The translations under genes were made by a program, and so were the position numbers. A stretch of DNA of 64,000 nucleotides from CBDDFV01 sp965227335 (lineage in GTDB: Bacteria > Planctomycetota > Phycisphaerae > Phycisphaerales > SM1A02), in NCBI GenBank assembly GCA_965227335.1, contig CBDDFV010000009.1, positions 496,001 to 560,000 of the forward strand, read 5' to 3'. Shown here one piece after another: positions 33,499 through 41,784 of this stretch (positions within the stretch are counted from its first letter, which is position 1; each line of letters starts with the position of its first letter). Under the pieces are notes generated by a model. The model saw nothing but the letters and a program-made list of their open reading frames with translations, had not been told where the DNA came from and did not search any database.

Positions 33499-34743
33499 TC
33501 AGCGCACGACGTCGCTGACCACGGCGCCGTCCAGCACCACGCCGACGCAATGCGTCATGTACTCGAACGGATCGCCGTCGTAGAGGGCGAGGTCCGCGTC
33601 TTTCCCGACCTCCAGCGAGCCGAGGCGGTCGTCGACGCCAAGGATCCGGGCGGCGTCGATCGTGATCGTTCGCAACGCCTGCTCAAAGGTGAGCCCGTTC
33701 GCCGCCGCGATCGCCGCTTCGAGCAGCACCACCCGCGTCTTCGGCACGTAGGTCTCGTAGCCGGCCTGCATGGCGACGGGGATGCCGGCGTCGACGAGCG
33801 TGGCGGGTGTTTCGAAGGAGAGGTTTTCGAGTTCGCGGACGGCGCGGTACATCGGCGGGTGGACAATGACCGGGACGTCGGCCGCCGCGATCTCGTCGAG
33901 CAGGAGATACGCCTCCGCCGCGGAGTCGAGAATCATCCGGAAGCCGAACTCCCGCTGCAGCCGCAGGGCGGAGGCGATGTCCTGGGCGCGGTTGGCGGTG
34001 ATCATCAGCGGGATCTCGCCGTTGAGCACGCGGTTGAGCGTCTCCATCCGCAGATCAACAGCGCCGGGGCCCTCGTCATCGTCGTCCGACTCGTCGCCGC
34101 TTTCGTCGACATCGCGGTCGGCCCGTTGCGCGGCGTCGGCCTGCGCCTTGAGCAGTTGCGTGCGCAGCATCGCCATCATCTTCGCGCGGTTGCCGGGCGA
34201 CTTGCCGCCCGACTTCGCGGCCTGCGGGCTCAGCGTCGCCGCCACCGTCGCGAGGGGTTTCACGACCGCGTCGTCCACCGTGTTGCCGGCGGTCTTGACC
34301 ACCATCGTCTGGCCGGAGATGAGTTCGCCCGGGGCGTGTCCGGTGTGGATCGCGGTGACGCCGAAGGAGCGCACCCATTCGACGAGCGGTTCGCGGATGT
34401 TGAACGCATCGAGCGCACGGAGGTCCGGCTGCATCGGCTCGGAGCGTTCGAGCTGATCCTGGTCGTGGGGGATGTTGAGCCAGCCGGAGACGCCGATGAC
34501 GCAGCGGGCGTCGATGAGCCCCGGCGTCACGACCGCCGCGCGTCGGATCTCAGCCCCGTCGGGCACGTCCGCGTCGGCGAAGGGTCCGACGAAGGCGATC
34601 TTCCCGTCTTCGCAGATGACGGCGCCGTCGTTGATGGGGTCGCCGGCCATGGTGTGCACGATGTCGCCGCGCACGACGAGGGTCTGGGCGCGGGCGGTCG
34701 CGGCGGCGGCGAGAATGACGACGATGATGGACAGTGTCTTCAT
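33499..34743 (-). CDS. Exported amidohydrolase homologue lacking metal ligands (probable pseudoenzyme)
   Basis: A 414-residue exported protein (signal MKTLSIIVVILAAAATARAQ). It keeps the composite beta-sandwich (TLVVRGDIVHTMAGDPINDG, GSLEVGKDADLALYDGDPFE) and the barrel pattern of imidazolonepropionase-like amidohydrolases. The metal-binding residues are missing: the HxH site reads DARCVIG (Ala79-Arg80-Cys81), and the segments aligned with the partner's VVHHHTHR, LHHVSDG and FHTDDY read IPLMITANR, LDSAAEA and MQAGYET. An acidic insert (SGDESDDDDEGPG) lies near residue 210. The ATG overlaps the stop of the intact paralogue as ATGA. It may form a complex with that enzyme. Confidence 0.85.
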   Translation of the reverse strand: MKTLSIIVVILAAAATARAQTLVVRGDIVHTMAGDPINDGAVICEDGKIAFVGPFADADVPDGAEIRRAAVVTPGLIDARCVIGVSGWLNIPHDQDQLERSEPMQPDLRALDAFNIREPLVEWVRSFGVTAIHTGHAPGELISGQTMVVKTAGNTVDDAVVKPLATVAATLSPQAAKSGGKSPGNRAKMMAMLRTQLLKAQADAAQRADRDVDESGDESDDDDEGPGAVDLRMETLNRVLNGEIPLMITANRAQDIASALRLQREFGFRMILDSAAEAYLLLDEIAAADVPVIVHPPMYRAVRELENLSFETPATLVDAGIPVAMQAGYETYVPKTRVVLLEAAIAAANGLTFEQALRTITIDAARILGVDDRLGSLEVGKDADLALYDGDPFEYMTHCVGVVLDGAVVSDVVR

Positions 34744-36077
34744 TCGCCCGCCTCCTGCTGCTGCTGTTGTTGTTGCCGGCGTCCGAAGCAGCAGAAGTAG
34801 GGCTCCTGCTCGTGGCCTGCCCCGAAGCCGCCGACCGCGAAGAGCCGGTGGTCGGGGTTGGCGCGATCGAAGACGCGTTCGCCTTCGACGAAGGTCTCGA
34901 GCACCTTCGTGTAGACGGAGAGGGGATCGCCATCGAGGATGATGAAGTCCGCGTCCTTCCCGGCGGTGAGCGAGCCGGTGCGGTCGTCGAGGTCGAGCAT
35001 CATCGCGCCGTGCAGCGTCAGCGCCCGGAGGGCGCCCTCGCGCGACATGCCGGCCCGCACCGCGAGCGCGGCCATGCGGAAGAAGAGTCGCGAATCAGTG
35101 ATGTAATCGTCGGTATGGAACGCGACGAGAACGCCGGCTTCCTCGAGAATGCGGCCGGTCTCGTAGGAGACGTCGAGCGCCTCCTGCTTTCCGCCCGGAC
35201 TGTCGACCAGGATGATCGAGCACGGGGCTCCCGCCGCCGCGATCTCGTCGGCGACCTTCCACCCGTCGCTGACGTGATGCAGAACGACGCGGAAGCCGAA
35301 CTCGTGCGAGAGACGAAGCACCGTCATGATGTCGTCGTGACGGTGCGTGTGGTGATGCACCACGGTCCGGCCCTGCATCGCGTCCACGAGCGGTTCGTAG
35401 CGGAGACTGCGGGGAGTGTCTTCGTCGCGTTCGCGTCGCGCGGCGTAGTCCTCGGCCTTCAGGAACTCGCGTCGGACCAGCGAGGCCGCCTTCGCCCGGG
35501 TGCCGGGGAACGGCGGGGCGCCCTGGGGGTTGGTCCCGTTCGCCATCTTGACGCCGCCGAGAGCGTTCCCGTCGTCGTCGCGGATGGTCGCGGCCTCGAT
35601 CGTCTTCACGTCCCGGAGCTTGACGTAGACCGTCTGCCCGCTCAGGAGGTGGCCGGAGCCCGGCATGATGTTGAGGCACGTCAGGCCGCCCGCTCGGGCC
35701 CGCATGAAGCCGGCGTCGAGCACGTTGATCGAGTCGGAGACGCGGACCGCGGGCTGGATCGGTTCGGACCCGTCGCCGCCGGAGACGCCGCCCACGTGGC
35801 TGTGCGTACAGACGAGGCCGGGCATGATCACGCGGCCCGTACAGTCGCGGATCTCGGCGTCGTCGGGAATCGCCACGGACGGGCCGGGGCCGACCGCCGC
35901 GATGCGATCGTTCTCGACCAGCAGCACGCCGCCTTCGATCGGCGGTCCGTCCATCGGGAGGATCGTCGCGTTGATGAACGCGGTCGTGTCCGCCGGCGCG
36001 CTGGCGGCGAGGCCGCCCAGCGTGAGGGCGAACGTGATGAGCGCGCATCCCATCGGCGCGCGGAATGACATCGGCAT
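34740..36077 (-). CDS. Exported amidohydrolase (imidazolonepropionase-like), metal ligands intact
   Basis: A 445-residue exported hydrolase. After a signal (CALITFALTLGGLAASAPAD, about 11-30) come the beta-sandwich strands and MPGLVCTHSHVGGVSGGDGS with the HxH metal pair at 92 and 94. GRTVVHHHTHRHDDIMTVLR (near 240) and FRVVLHHVSDGWKVADEIAA (near 262) carry the further metal His residues, and VLVAFHTDDYITDSRLFF (near 313) the catalytic Asp. LTAGKDADFIILDGDPLSVY closes the fold. The tail is Gln-rich (RRQQQQQQQEAGE). Substrate unknown; related enzymes hydrolyse cyclic amides or dipeptides. AAGGAG lies 6 bases upstream of the ATG. Coupled to its ligand-less paralogue. Confidence 0.88.
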   Translation of the reverse strand: MPMSFRAPMGCALITFALTLGGLAASAPADTTAFINATILPMDGPPIEGGVLLVENDRIAAVGPGPSVAIPDDAEIRDCTGRVIMPGLVCTHSHVGGVSGGDGSEPIQPAVRVSDSINVLDAGFMRARAGGLTCLNIMPGSGHLLSGQTVYVKLRDVKTIEAATIRDDDGNALGGVKMANGTNPQGAPPFPGTRAKAASLVRREFLKAEDYAARRERDEDTPRSLRYEPLVDAMQGRTVVHHHTHRHDDIMTVLRLSHEFGFRVVLHHVSDGWKVADEIAAAGAPCSIILVDSPGGKQEALDVSYETGRILEEAGVLVAFHTDDYITDSRLFFRMAALAVRAGMSREGALRALTLHGAMMLDLDDRTGSLTAGKDADFIILDGDPLSVYTKVLETFVEGERVFDRANPDHRLFAVGGFGAGHEQEPYFCCFGRRQQQQQQQEAGE

Positions 36078-36152
36078 CGCGGTCTCCTTCGACCTGACGG
36101 TCAGGGGTCGCGATTGTACGGCGGGTCGTGGATTCTCGGGGGGCGGTCGGCC

Positions 36153-36680
36153 TCAGCCTTCGGCGCCGGAGCCGGCGAGCGTCTGCTCCATGAGATCGCT
36201 GTAGCTCACGGCGACCGCTTCGCCCAGCACCGGGGCGAAGATATCGCGGAGCTCCTTGAGCCGTCGATGGCACGCTTCGACGCCGTAGGTGCGGGAGACC
36301 TGCGCTTCGAACTCGAGAAACGTCCCGAGGCGATCGACGGCGTCGAGATGGACGCGGACGTTCTCCAGCATCCAGAGATCGCGGGTCTTGTGCACCCGAA
36401 CCCACTCGCGCAGGGAGTGCGTGCCCCAGCGACGCTTCGCCTGGGCGTCGGTGAGGATCGTGTAGTTCGACATGCGGGGACGGACCCGATCGAGCCGGTG
36501 GTAGAAGACCCACTCGGTGTCGTGCCCTTCCTGTTCGCGTTGCTTGAGGCGACCGTCAGGCAGACGGAAGTAGGTGTCGGTCTGGATGAGCCGGCCGATG
36601 TAGGCGCCGCCGAGGGCCTCGCACTGGACCGCCGCGGCGTCGAGGTCGCGAAGTTCGGCCTTGAACTCGATGTTCTGCAT
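36153..36680 (-). CDS. CYTH domain protein (adenylate cyclase class IV / triphosphatase-like)
   Basis: A 175-residue CYTH-fold protein. The family's ExExK start is seen in altered form as MQNIEFKAELRDLDAAAVQC. Further matches are QTDTYFRLPDGRLKQREQE (the second strand with Arg/Lys) near residue 33, RVHKTRDLWMLENVRVHLDA near 108 with V-R-x-H-L-D, and LGTFLEFEAQVSRTYGVEAC near 130. CYTH proteins hydrolyse triphosphates such as thiamine triphosphate or inorganic triphosphate, or make cAMP; which applies is unclear. A start further upstream is possible, but the motif needs to be near the N terminus. Next gene upstream ends 34 bases away. Confidence 0.85.
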   Translation of the reverse strand: MQNIEFKAELRDLDAAAVQCEALGGAYIGRLIQTDTYFRLPDGRLKQREQEGHDTEWVFYHRLDRVRPRMSNYTILTDAQAKRRWGTHSLREWVRVHKTRDLWMLENVRVHLDAVDRLGTFLEFEAQVSRTYGVEACHRRLKELRDIFAPVLGEAVAVSYSDLMEQTLAGSGAEG

Positions 36681-36714
36681 GGGCGGGCGATCCGGAAGTG
36701 GCGGGGCGCGACGA

Positions 36715-37227
36715 TTACGGGACGCGAGGGAGCGTCTCTTTCTGTATCGGGTCATCGGCGTGCGGTCTTTTGTTCCGAATCGCGGACTCGGCCTCGATGG
36801 GCAGACCCTGTTCGAGCCGGGCGAGCTGCCACTCGACCGCCAGGCGGTCGAGGCCGGTGATGGAGCGGGTCGCGGTCCCCGCCGCGTCGAACCAGATGAG
36901 CCGCCAGCCCGCCCCGTCGCGATAGGCCGTGACGAGGGCGTCCGTGGTGACGACGAGCCGGGCGGCGTCGAGGATCGCTCCCTCCTGGATGGCGACCGCG
37001 CGTCGGTCGGCGGCGCGGACCAGCCGCCACGTCATGCCGGGGTCGCGTCCGCCCACGAGGACTTCCCATCGCCACTCGGCGTCGGCGAAGGTCGCGCCGG
37101 GTCGGGCCGCGACCTCGGGCCGGGGGAAGAGGGTGCCGCCCAGGGCCCACGCGAGCAGGGCGGCCATCACCACGAAGATCGTGATGCGGACGAGCAGGCT
37201 GCGGAGACCGAGGACGAGTTGACCCAT
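36715..37227 (-). CDS. Membrane-anchored protein, function unknown
   Basis: A 170-residue protein with one N-terminal membrane helix (about 13-33, RITIFVVMAALLAWALGGTL) and an outside domain of about 135 residues. The domain has alternating strands (FADAEWRWEVLVGGRDPGMT, LVVTTDALVTAYRDGAGWRL, IWFDAAGTATRSITGLDRLA) and no Cys. No family recognised. It sits between ptsH and the CYTH gene with short spacers, so it may belong to the same transcript. Confidence 0.6.
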   Translation of the reverse strand: MGQLVLGLRSLLVRITIFVVMAALLAWALGGTLFPRPEVAARPGATFADAEWRWEVLVGGRDPGMTWRLVRAADRRAVAIQEGAILDAARLVVTTDALVTAYRDGAGWRLIWFDAAGTATRSITGLDRLAVEWQLARLEQGLPIEAESAIRNKRPHADDPIQKETLPRVP

Positions 37228-37267
37228 GGCGGGAGGATTCTACCGACCGGGCGACGGCGGGGCGGCG

Positions 37268-37549
37268 TCATTCCTCGCCGAAGCGGGAGCTGACGAGGGC
37301 GTCGAGGGCGACCAGGGCGTCGGATGCGTCGTCGCCGGCGGCGGTGACGATGAGGTTCGTGCCCTGGGTCGCGGCGAGCATCATGAGTTGCATGATCGAC
37401 TTGCCGTCGATTTCCTCAGTCTGATCTTCTCGTCGGACGCGGATATCCGCGTTGAACCGGCTGGCTTCCTCGACGAACATCATCGCCGGCCGCGCGTGGA
37501 GTCCCAGGCGGTTGACGATGGTCAGCGTGGCGCTCGCGGCGTCGGTCAC
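37268..37549 (-). CDS. ptsH: Phosphocarrier protein HPr
   Basis: A 93-residue HPr. The active His is at 18 in VNRLGLHARPAMMFVEEAS, and the regulatory Ser at 51 in EIDGKSIMQLMMLAATQGT, with the context of HPr-kinase targets. It accepts phosphate from enzyme I and passes it to EIIA proteins. Starts at a GTG (37549). Third PTS-related gene in the row hpf - ptsN - ptsH; no enzyme I, HPr kinase or sugar permease is in the window, so it may act mainly in nitrogen-PTS-like regulation. Confidence 0.95.
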   Translation of the reverse strand: MTDAASATLTIVNRLGLHARPAMMFVEEASRFNADIRVRREDQTEEIDGKSIMQLMMLAATQGTNLIVTAAGDDASDALVALDALVSSRFGEE

Positions 37550-37634
37550 GGGGGGGATTGTCGCGACAAGCAGGTGGAGCCGTCAAGCGACGACGTGATC
37601 GGTCGAGAGGGGGCGACGAGCTCGGGCGGTCGGG

Positions 37635-38111
37635 TCAGCGGACGGGGCTGTTGGCGTCGGCTTCGGTCAGGAGGGTGAGAATGGCCTCCCGGTCCTCGGC
37701 CTGGCGAAGAAAGCGTCGGAAGGTCGGCTGGCCGAGATGCCCGAAGATGGCCTGCATGGCGTCGAGATGGGCTTCCCGTTCGGCCTCGGGGCTGAGCAGC
37801 AGGAAGATGGAGTGGACGGGCTGTCGGTCGAGCGCGTTGAAGTCGACGCCGCCGGAGCTGATGGCGACGGCGACGGCGAGTTCGTTGATCGCCGCGTGCT
37901 TGACGTGAGGCACGGCGACGCCGTGGCCGAAGCCGGTCGAGCCCCGTTCCTCCCGCTTGATGAGGGCGTCGACCAGTTCGTCCCGCAGTTCCGGGGTGAG
38001 GGCGCCGGCGGCGACCATGGCGTCGACGATTTCGCCGATCGCGGCGTCCCGCTCGTTCGACTGGAGCTGGGGCAGGATGGCGTCTTTGACGACGATGTCC
38101 AGGAGCTTCAT
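37635..38111 (-). CDS. ptsN: PTS EIIA-like nitrogen regulatory protein
   Basis: A 158-residue EIIA-Ntr/fructose-type domain. The phosphorylated His is at 69 in GSTGFGHGVAVPHVKHAAIN. The surrounding strands (ELAVAVAISSGGVDFNALDR and SIFLLLSPEAEREAHLDAMQ) are as in the family, ending in FLRQAEDREAILTLLTEADA. The ATG at 38111 gives the normal length; an upstream frame running into hpf is not real. It receives phosphate from HPr and probably regulates other proteins. Lies 13 bases after hpf and 85 bases before ptsH. Confidence 0.93.
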   Translation of the reverse strand: MKLLDIVVKDAILPQLQSNERDAAIGEIVDAMVAAGALTPELRDELVDALIKREERGSTGFGHGVAVPHVKHAAINELAVAVAISSGGVDFNALDRQPVHSIFLLLSPEAEREAHLDAMQAIFGHLGQPTFRRFLRQAEDREAILTLLTEADANSPVR

Positions 38112-38124
38112 GATCCGCGTTTCC

Positions 38125-38451
38125 TTACTGGATGCCCGCGCCCCCGGTGGGCTGGTTGTGCTTGTTGTCCCGGAGCTTGCTCTTGTAATCGTGAATCTGC
38201 CGCACCGCGCGGTCCAGGGCGAGATCGACGCCGGCGTAGAGGTCTTCGTGGGTGGCCGTCGCAATGAAGTCGTTGTGACCTTCGACGTCGGTGATGATCT
38301 CCACGCTGTATTCGTTCTTCGTTCGGTCAACGATGACCTCAACCTGCAGGATTCGGTCAAAGAATCGCCGGAGCTTGTCCATCTTCTTCACCGCGTATTC
38401 CTCGATCGCGGGCGTGAGATCCATGTGCTTCGCGGTCACTTTGATTTCCAT
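38125..38451 (-). CDS. hpf: Ribosome hibernation promoting factor (short form)
   Basis: A 108-residue HPF/RaiA protein that binds the 30S decoding region and inactivates ribosomes in stationary phase. It begins MEIKVTAKHMDLTPAIEEYA, then VKKMDKLRRFFDRILQVEVI and a strand-helix end with DLYAGVDLALDRAVRQIHDY and KSKLRDNKH. The C-terminal dimerisation domain of long HPF is absent, so it is the short form. AGGAG is clear before the ATG. Followed closely by ptsN, the same order as near rpoN in many Proteobacteria. Confidence 0.93.
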   Translation of the reverse strand: MEIKVTAKHMDLTPAIEEYAVKKMDKLRRFFDRILQVEVIVDRTKNEYSVEIITDVEGHNDFIATATHEDLYAGVDLALDRAVRQIHDYKSKLRDNKHNQPTGGAGIQ

Positions 38452-38505
38452 GCAGTCCTCTCCTTCCGGGGCGTCCGCGGACGTCCGGGGGGTCCAGATT
38501 GGGTG

Positions 38506-39444
38506 TCAGCCCGCGTCGCGGCGGGACTGGTTCGAATCAGCGGCGGACGGCTCCTCCCGGGCGTCCGGCGGGTCGTCGCCGACGTCACGTGCGTCGGCGG
38601 CGGGGGGAATGGGGATCAGCGTGCTCCGATTCTCGGTGTCGACCTGGCTCGTCGGCACGAGGACCCCGCCGCTGACCGTGAACCGCAACGCCTCGTCGAC
38701 GGTGATCGGCAGTTCGCGGATGTCGGTCGCGGGGACGGTGATCGTGTAGCCGGTGAAGGGCGTCGGCGAGCTCGGGATGAACACCGTCACCGAATCGCCG
38801 GATGATGCCTTGATGGCGCGCATGGTGTCTCCGGTCATGAAGCCGACGGACCAGATGCCCTTCCGAGGATACTCAACGACCACCACGCGGTTGAACTTGA
38901 TCTTTTCCGAGCCGAACAGGAAATCGACGACCTGCTTCACGGACGGATAGACCTGCTTGAACACGGGCAGCGACGTGATGAGGTCCTCGACCTTGCGGTA
39001 GAGCGAGCGACCCACGAAACCCCCGAGCAGGCGTCCGGCGATGTAGACCGAGATGATCGCGACGACGAGCCCGATCAGGTCCATGTACCACCGCACGTCC
39101 CACCACGTCCGGATGTTCTCGGCCCGCAGACGGCCCCGCACCTGGGCCGTAATCGCCTCCCGATTGACCGTCCCTTTCGCGCTCCGCACGGCTTCCGCCA
39201 CGCCTTCGGTGAGGCGTTCCTGGGAGGGATCGAACATCTCGCGCAGCGGCGCGGAGAACTTCGCGCTCTGACCGAGCGCGGCCTGGATCCCCACGTTGAT
39301 CGGTTCGGCGATGTTGTTGTCGATGAAACGGTACGCCTGCACGACGATCCACAGCGTCAGGATCGACGGAAGCAGCACCACCAGCCCGCGAACGAAAAAA
39401 CGCTTGAAGTCAGACGAAAACGTCCGGGGGTTGCTCTGGCTCAT
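38506..39444 (-). CDS. DUF502 family membrane protein
   Basis: A 312-residue protein matching DUF502: RFFVRGLVVLLPSILTLWIV at the N terminus (first membrane segment), a second membrane region (IGLVVAIISVYIAGRLLGGF, near residue 127) and LYRKVEDLITSLPVFKQVYP near 152. Then VVVVEYPRKGIWSVGFMTGD near 195, and VFIPSSPTPFTGYTITVPAT near 223 with the conserved PxPxTG motif. A 100-residue insert between the two membrane segments is longer than in many relatives. The acidic C-terminal tail (DVGDDPPDAREEPSAADSNQ) is probably disordered. Function unknown. Starts the row with hpf, ptsN and ptsH. Confidence 0.88.
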   Translation of the reverse strand: MSQSNPRTFSSDFKRFFVRGLVVLLPSILTLWIVVQAYRFIDNNIAEPINVGIQAALGQSAKFSAPLREMFDPSQERLTEGVAEAVRSAKGTVNREAITAQVRGRLRAENIRTWWDVRWYMDLIGLVVAIISVYIAGRLLGGFVGRSLYRKVEDLITSLPVFKQVYPSVKQVVDFLFGSEKIKFNRVVVVEYPRKGIWSVGFMTGDTMRAIKASSGDSVTVFIPSSPTPFTGYTITVPATDIRELPITVDEALRFTVSGGVLVPTSQVDTENRSTLIPIPPAADARDVGDDPPDAREEPSAADSNQSRRDAG

Positions 39445-39506
39445 TGAACCTCAGCTCGGGGCTTGTCGCCGGACGCGATGCGGACGCGCGGCCCGGTCGA
39501 TGTCGT

Positions 39507-39537
39507 GCACCGCCGGCCGGACTCGTCCGGCCCGTGC
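39507..39537 (-). terminator. Extended hairpin after the PDZ-peptidase gene
   Basis: GGCCGGA-CTCG-TCCGGCC (39515-39532) is a perfect 7-base stem with a 4-base loop, extended on the outside by GCAC and GTGC. It lies about 97 bases past the peptidase stop on the minus strand. No T run. Confidence 0.5.
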
Positions 39538-39633
39538 GCCGACGACGTGTCACCCTGAGTGTAGTCCGTCGCGGACGGAATCGCCACGATTCCACGCCCG
39601 CGATCCCGGGCCGATTCGACCTGCGATCGCCGG

Positions 39634-41109
39634 TTACAGACGCTGGCGACCGAGCGGACGCAGCGTGACCTGCTTGTTCACGTAGTCGCGGCCGCGCCGG
39701 AGACGGACCTCGACCCGATCGCCGACCCGCTTCGAGGCGATGATCGTGCGCAATTCGGCCGAGCTTCGGGTCTGAATCCCGTCGATCGAGACGAGCACGT
39801 CGCCCGCCTGCAGACCCGCCGCGGCGGCTCCGGAGTCCGCGAAGATGCCCGTGACGAGCACGCCGTCGTTCGCGGCCTGGATGCCGATCTCCACGCCGAG
39901 CGACGCATCGCCCTCGCGGACCACGGTGTCGACCGGCGGCTGCCGCAGCAGCCAGTTCCGCCAGCCGCGCTCGATGTCCTCGAGCGGACGGCCGAAGGCG
40001 ACCTCGAACGCCTTGCGTCCGGTCGGATCCTCGTGGTAGGTGTCGACGTACGTCGCATACCACTGCGGGAGCTTGCCGCGCTCCGCCACGTACCGGAAGA
40101 TCGTCCGCGTCAGCGGATAGTGCACGGTCGCGCGTCCCATGAACTGACGCGATCCCATCGTGAAGAGTTCATTCCAGTCCGGATGCCGCCCGCTCCGAAC
40201 CACCCGCTGGGCGACGTTCAGGCGTTCGTTCGGAAGGAAGCGGATGCGTCCGTTGTCGCTCAGGGTGTAATCCTCGAACAACGACGCGATGCCCTCCTGC
40301 ATCCACAGCGTGTGACGCTGGTCGAGCTTCCGCATGTGCGCATGGTGCATCAGGTGGAAGAACTCGTGCCGGAGGCTGCCGCCGATGTTGCGCGCGATCA
40401 GTCGACGACGATCCGGTTCGTACAGCCCGCCGACCTGCGGCCGGTCGAGCAGTTCGTCCGCATGCCGGGGCGTGGGAATCGCCACCAGAGCCTCGCGCTC
40501 CGGAGGACCGTCGAAGAAGTGCTCCAGCAGGTATTCCGCCTGCTTGTAAAGCATGTCCTGCATCTCGCGGAACGAGACCTCGTCCAGCGCCGCGGCGTAA
40601 GCGAGGTTGTGCTCCTCGTCCTTGGCGTAGATGTAGTCCTCTTCGCCGTACCGATCGCGCCAGTAGTCAAAGGCGGTGCGTCCGGGACGGTTGAAGCGTC
40701 CGCCGCGATCTCGTCGACCGCGTCGTTCGACGCGTCGGACGGCCTCCTGAATCGCCTGGTAGACCTCGTGCCCGCGGAGGGGTTCGAGGTCGGGATCCTT
40801 GCTGAGATAATCGAAGTCCCGGTAGCCCGCCTTGATCGCGTCGAGGAGCCGATCGGCGCCCTCGTCGAGCGCGCCGACCTGGGCGTTCGCGCAGGCGGAG
40901 TTGTAGAGCATCGTGATGTCGCGGGGATCCCGCTCGAGCCACGCGTCGATCAGCCGGTCGGCCGCCGCGAAGTCCTTCCGGGCGAAGGCGTCGAAGATCG
41001 CGGCCCGGGCCCCCGGCGGATGGTCGTCCGGACCGGCGGACGCCGCGACCCAGCCGCAACTGAGGAGGCCAAGGACGAGGGCGGCGACGAACGTGGGAAG
41101 TCTTGTCAT
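39634..41109 (-). CDS. Exported gluzincin-like peptidase with PDZ domain
   Basis: A 491-residue exported protein (signal TFVAALVLGLLSCGWVAASA, about 6-25). The first 110 residues resemble helical repeats (FAAADRLIDAWLERDPRDIT; MLYNSACANAQVGALDEGAD), as in TPR. The centre has GSLRHEFFHLMHHAHMRKLD with an HExxH zinc motif at His248, Glu249 and His252. WMQEGIASLFEDY, about 25 residues on, gives the third ligand Glu (E.GIA.LF). The C-terminal 90 residues form a PDZ domain (GVEIGIQAANDGVLVTGIFA, AAAAGLQAGDVLVSIDGIQT). The layout fits a DUF1570-like M61-type metallopeptidase. Cleavage target unknown. Confidence 0.85.
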   Translation of the reverse strand: MTRLPTFVAALVLGLLSCGWVAASAGPDDHPPGARAAIFDAFARKDFAAADRLIDAWLERDPRDITMLYNSACANAQVGALDEGADRLLDAIKAGYRDFDYLSKDPDLEPLRGHEVYQAIQEAVRRVERRGRRDRGGRFNRPGRTAFDYWRDRYGEEDYIYAKDEEHNLAYAAALDEVSFREMQDMLYKQAEYLLEHFFDGPPEREALVAIPTPRHADELLDRPQVGGLYEPDRRRLIARNIGGSLRHEFFHLMHHAHMRKLDQRHTLWMQEGIASLFEDYTLSDNGRIRFLPNERLNVAQRVVRSGRHPDWNELFTMGSRQFMGRATVHYPLTRTIFRYVAERGKLPQWYATYVDTYHEDPTGRKAFEVAFGRPLEDIERGWRNWLLRQPPVDTVVREGDASLGVEIGIQAANDGVLVTGIFADSGAAAAGLQAGDVLVSIDGIQTRSSAELRTIIASKRVGDRVEVRLRRGRDYVNKQVTLRPLGRQRL

Positions 41110-41172
41110 ATCAGACTCATTCTACGATGCGTGTGGGGGATCCATCCCTCTCAACCCGCGCCCCGCCCCGTT

Positions 41173-41784
41173 TCATTCCCATGGCCTGATATGGCCATCA
41201 AGGATTCGTCGGAGGGCGTCCGGGTAGGCGAGACGCTCCTCTTCGAAGACACGGGCGGCGAGGGTCTCCACGGTGTCGTCGGGACGGACGGGACACCGCC
41301 GCTGGAGCAGGATCGGTCCGGTGTCGTACTCGTCATCGACCAGATGCACGGTGCACCCTGATTCCGGGTCGCCGGACGCGAGGACCGCGGCGTGGACGTG
41401 GTCGCCGAACATGCCCCTGCCTCCGTATTCGGGCAGGAGGGCCGGATGGATGTTCAAAACCCTTCCCCGCCACCGCTCGGTCACCGGGAATCTTCGCAGA
41501 TAGCCCGCGAGCAGGATCAGGTCGAGGTCGGCGTCGTCGAGGACGCGGAGGATCGCCTCGTCCCGGGTCGCGGGGTCGGGATAGTCGTCGCGGGCGGCGA
41601 CGAAGACCGGCAGGCCGCGCTGTTTGGCCCGTTCGACCCCGGCGATGTCGGGGCGGGAAGCGACGACGATGGGGATGACGGCGTCGAGTCGTCCCGCGTC
41701 GATCTCATCGCCGAGATTGAGGAGCGTGCGTCCGCCGCCGGAGATCAGGACGCCGAGCCGGGCTGGTCGGCCGAAGACGGTCAC
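41173..41784 (-). CDS. purN: Phosphoribosylglycinamide formyltransferase PurN
   Basis: Transfers a formyl group from 10-formyl-THF to GAR in purine synthesis. The 203 residues start with RLGVLISGGGRTLLNLGDEI, then IVVASRPDIAGVERAKQRGL, ILLAGYLRRFPVTERWRGRV, LNIHPALLPEYGGRGMFGDH with the catalytic Asn and His, and TVHLVDDEYDTGPILLQRRC with the catalytic Asp. Its GTG start overlaps the thioesterase stop as GTGA, so the two are coupled. The longer frame upstream lies inside the thioesterase gene. Confidence 0.94.
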   Translation of the reverse strand: MTVFGRPARLGVLISGGGRTLLNLGDEIDAGRLDAVIPIVVASRPDIAGVERAKQRGLPVFVAARDDYPDPATRDEAILRVLDDADLDLILLAGYLRRFPVTERWRGRVLNIHPALLPEYGGRGMFGDHVHAAVLASGDPESGCTVHLVDDEYDTGPILLQRRCPVRPDDTVETLAARVFEEERLAYPDALRRILDGHIRPWE

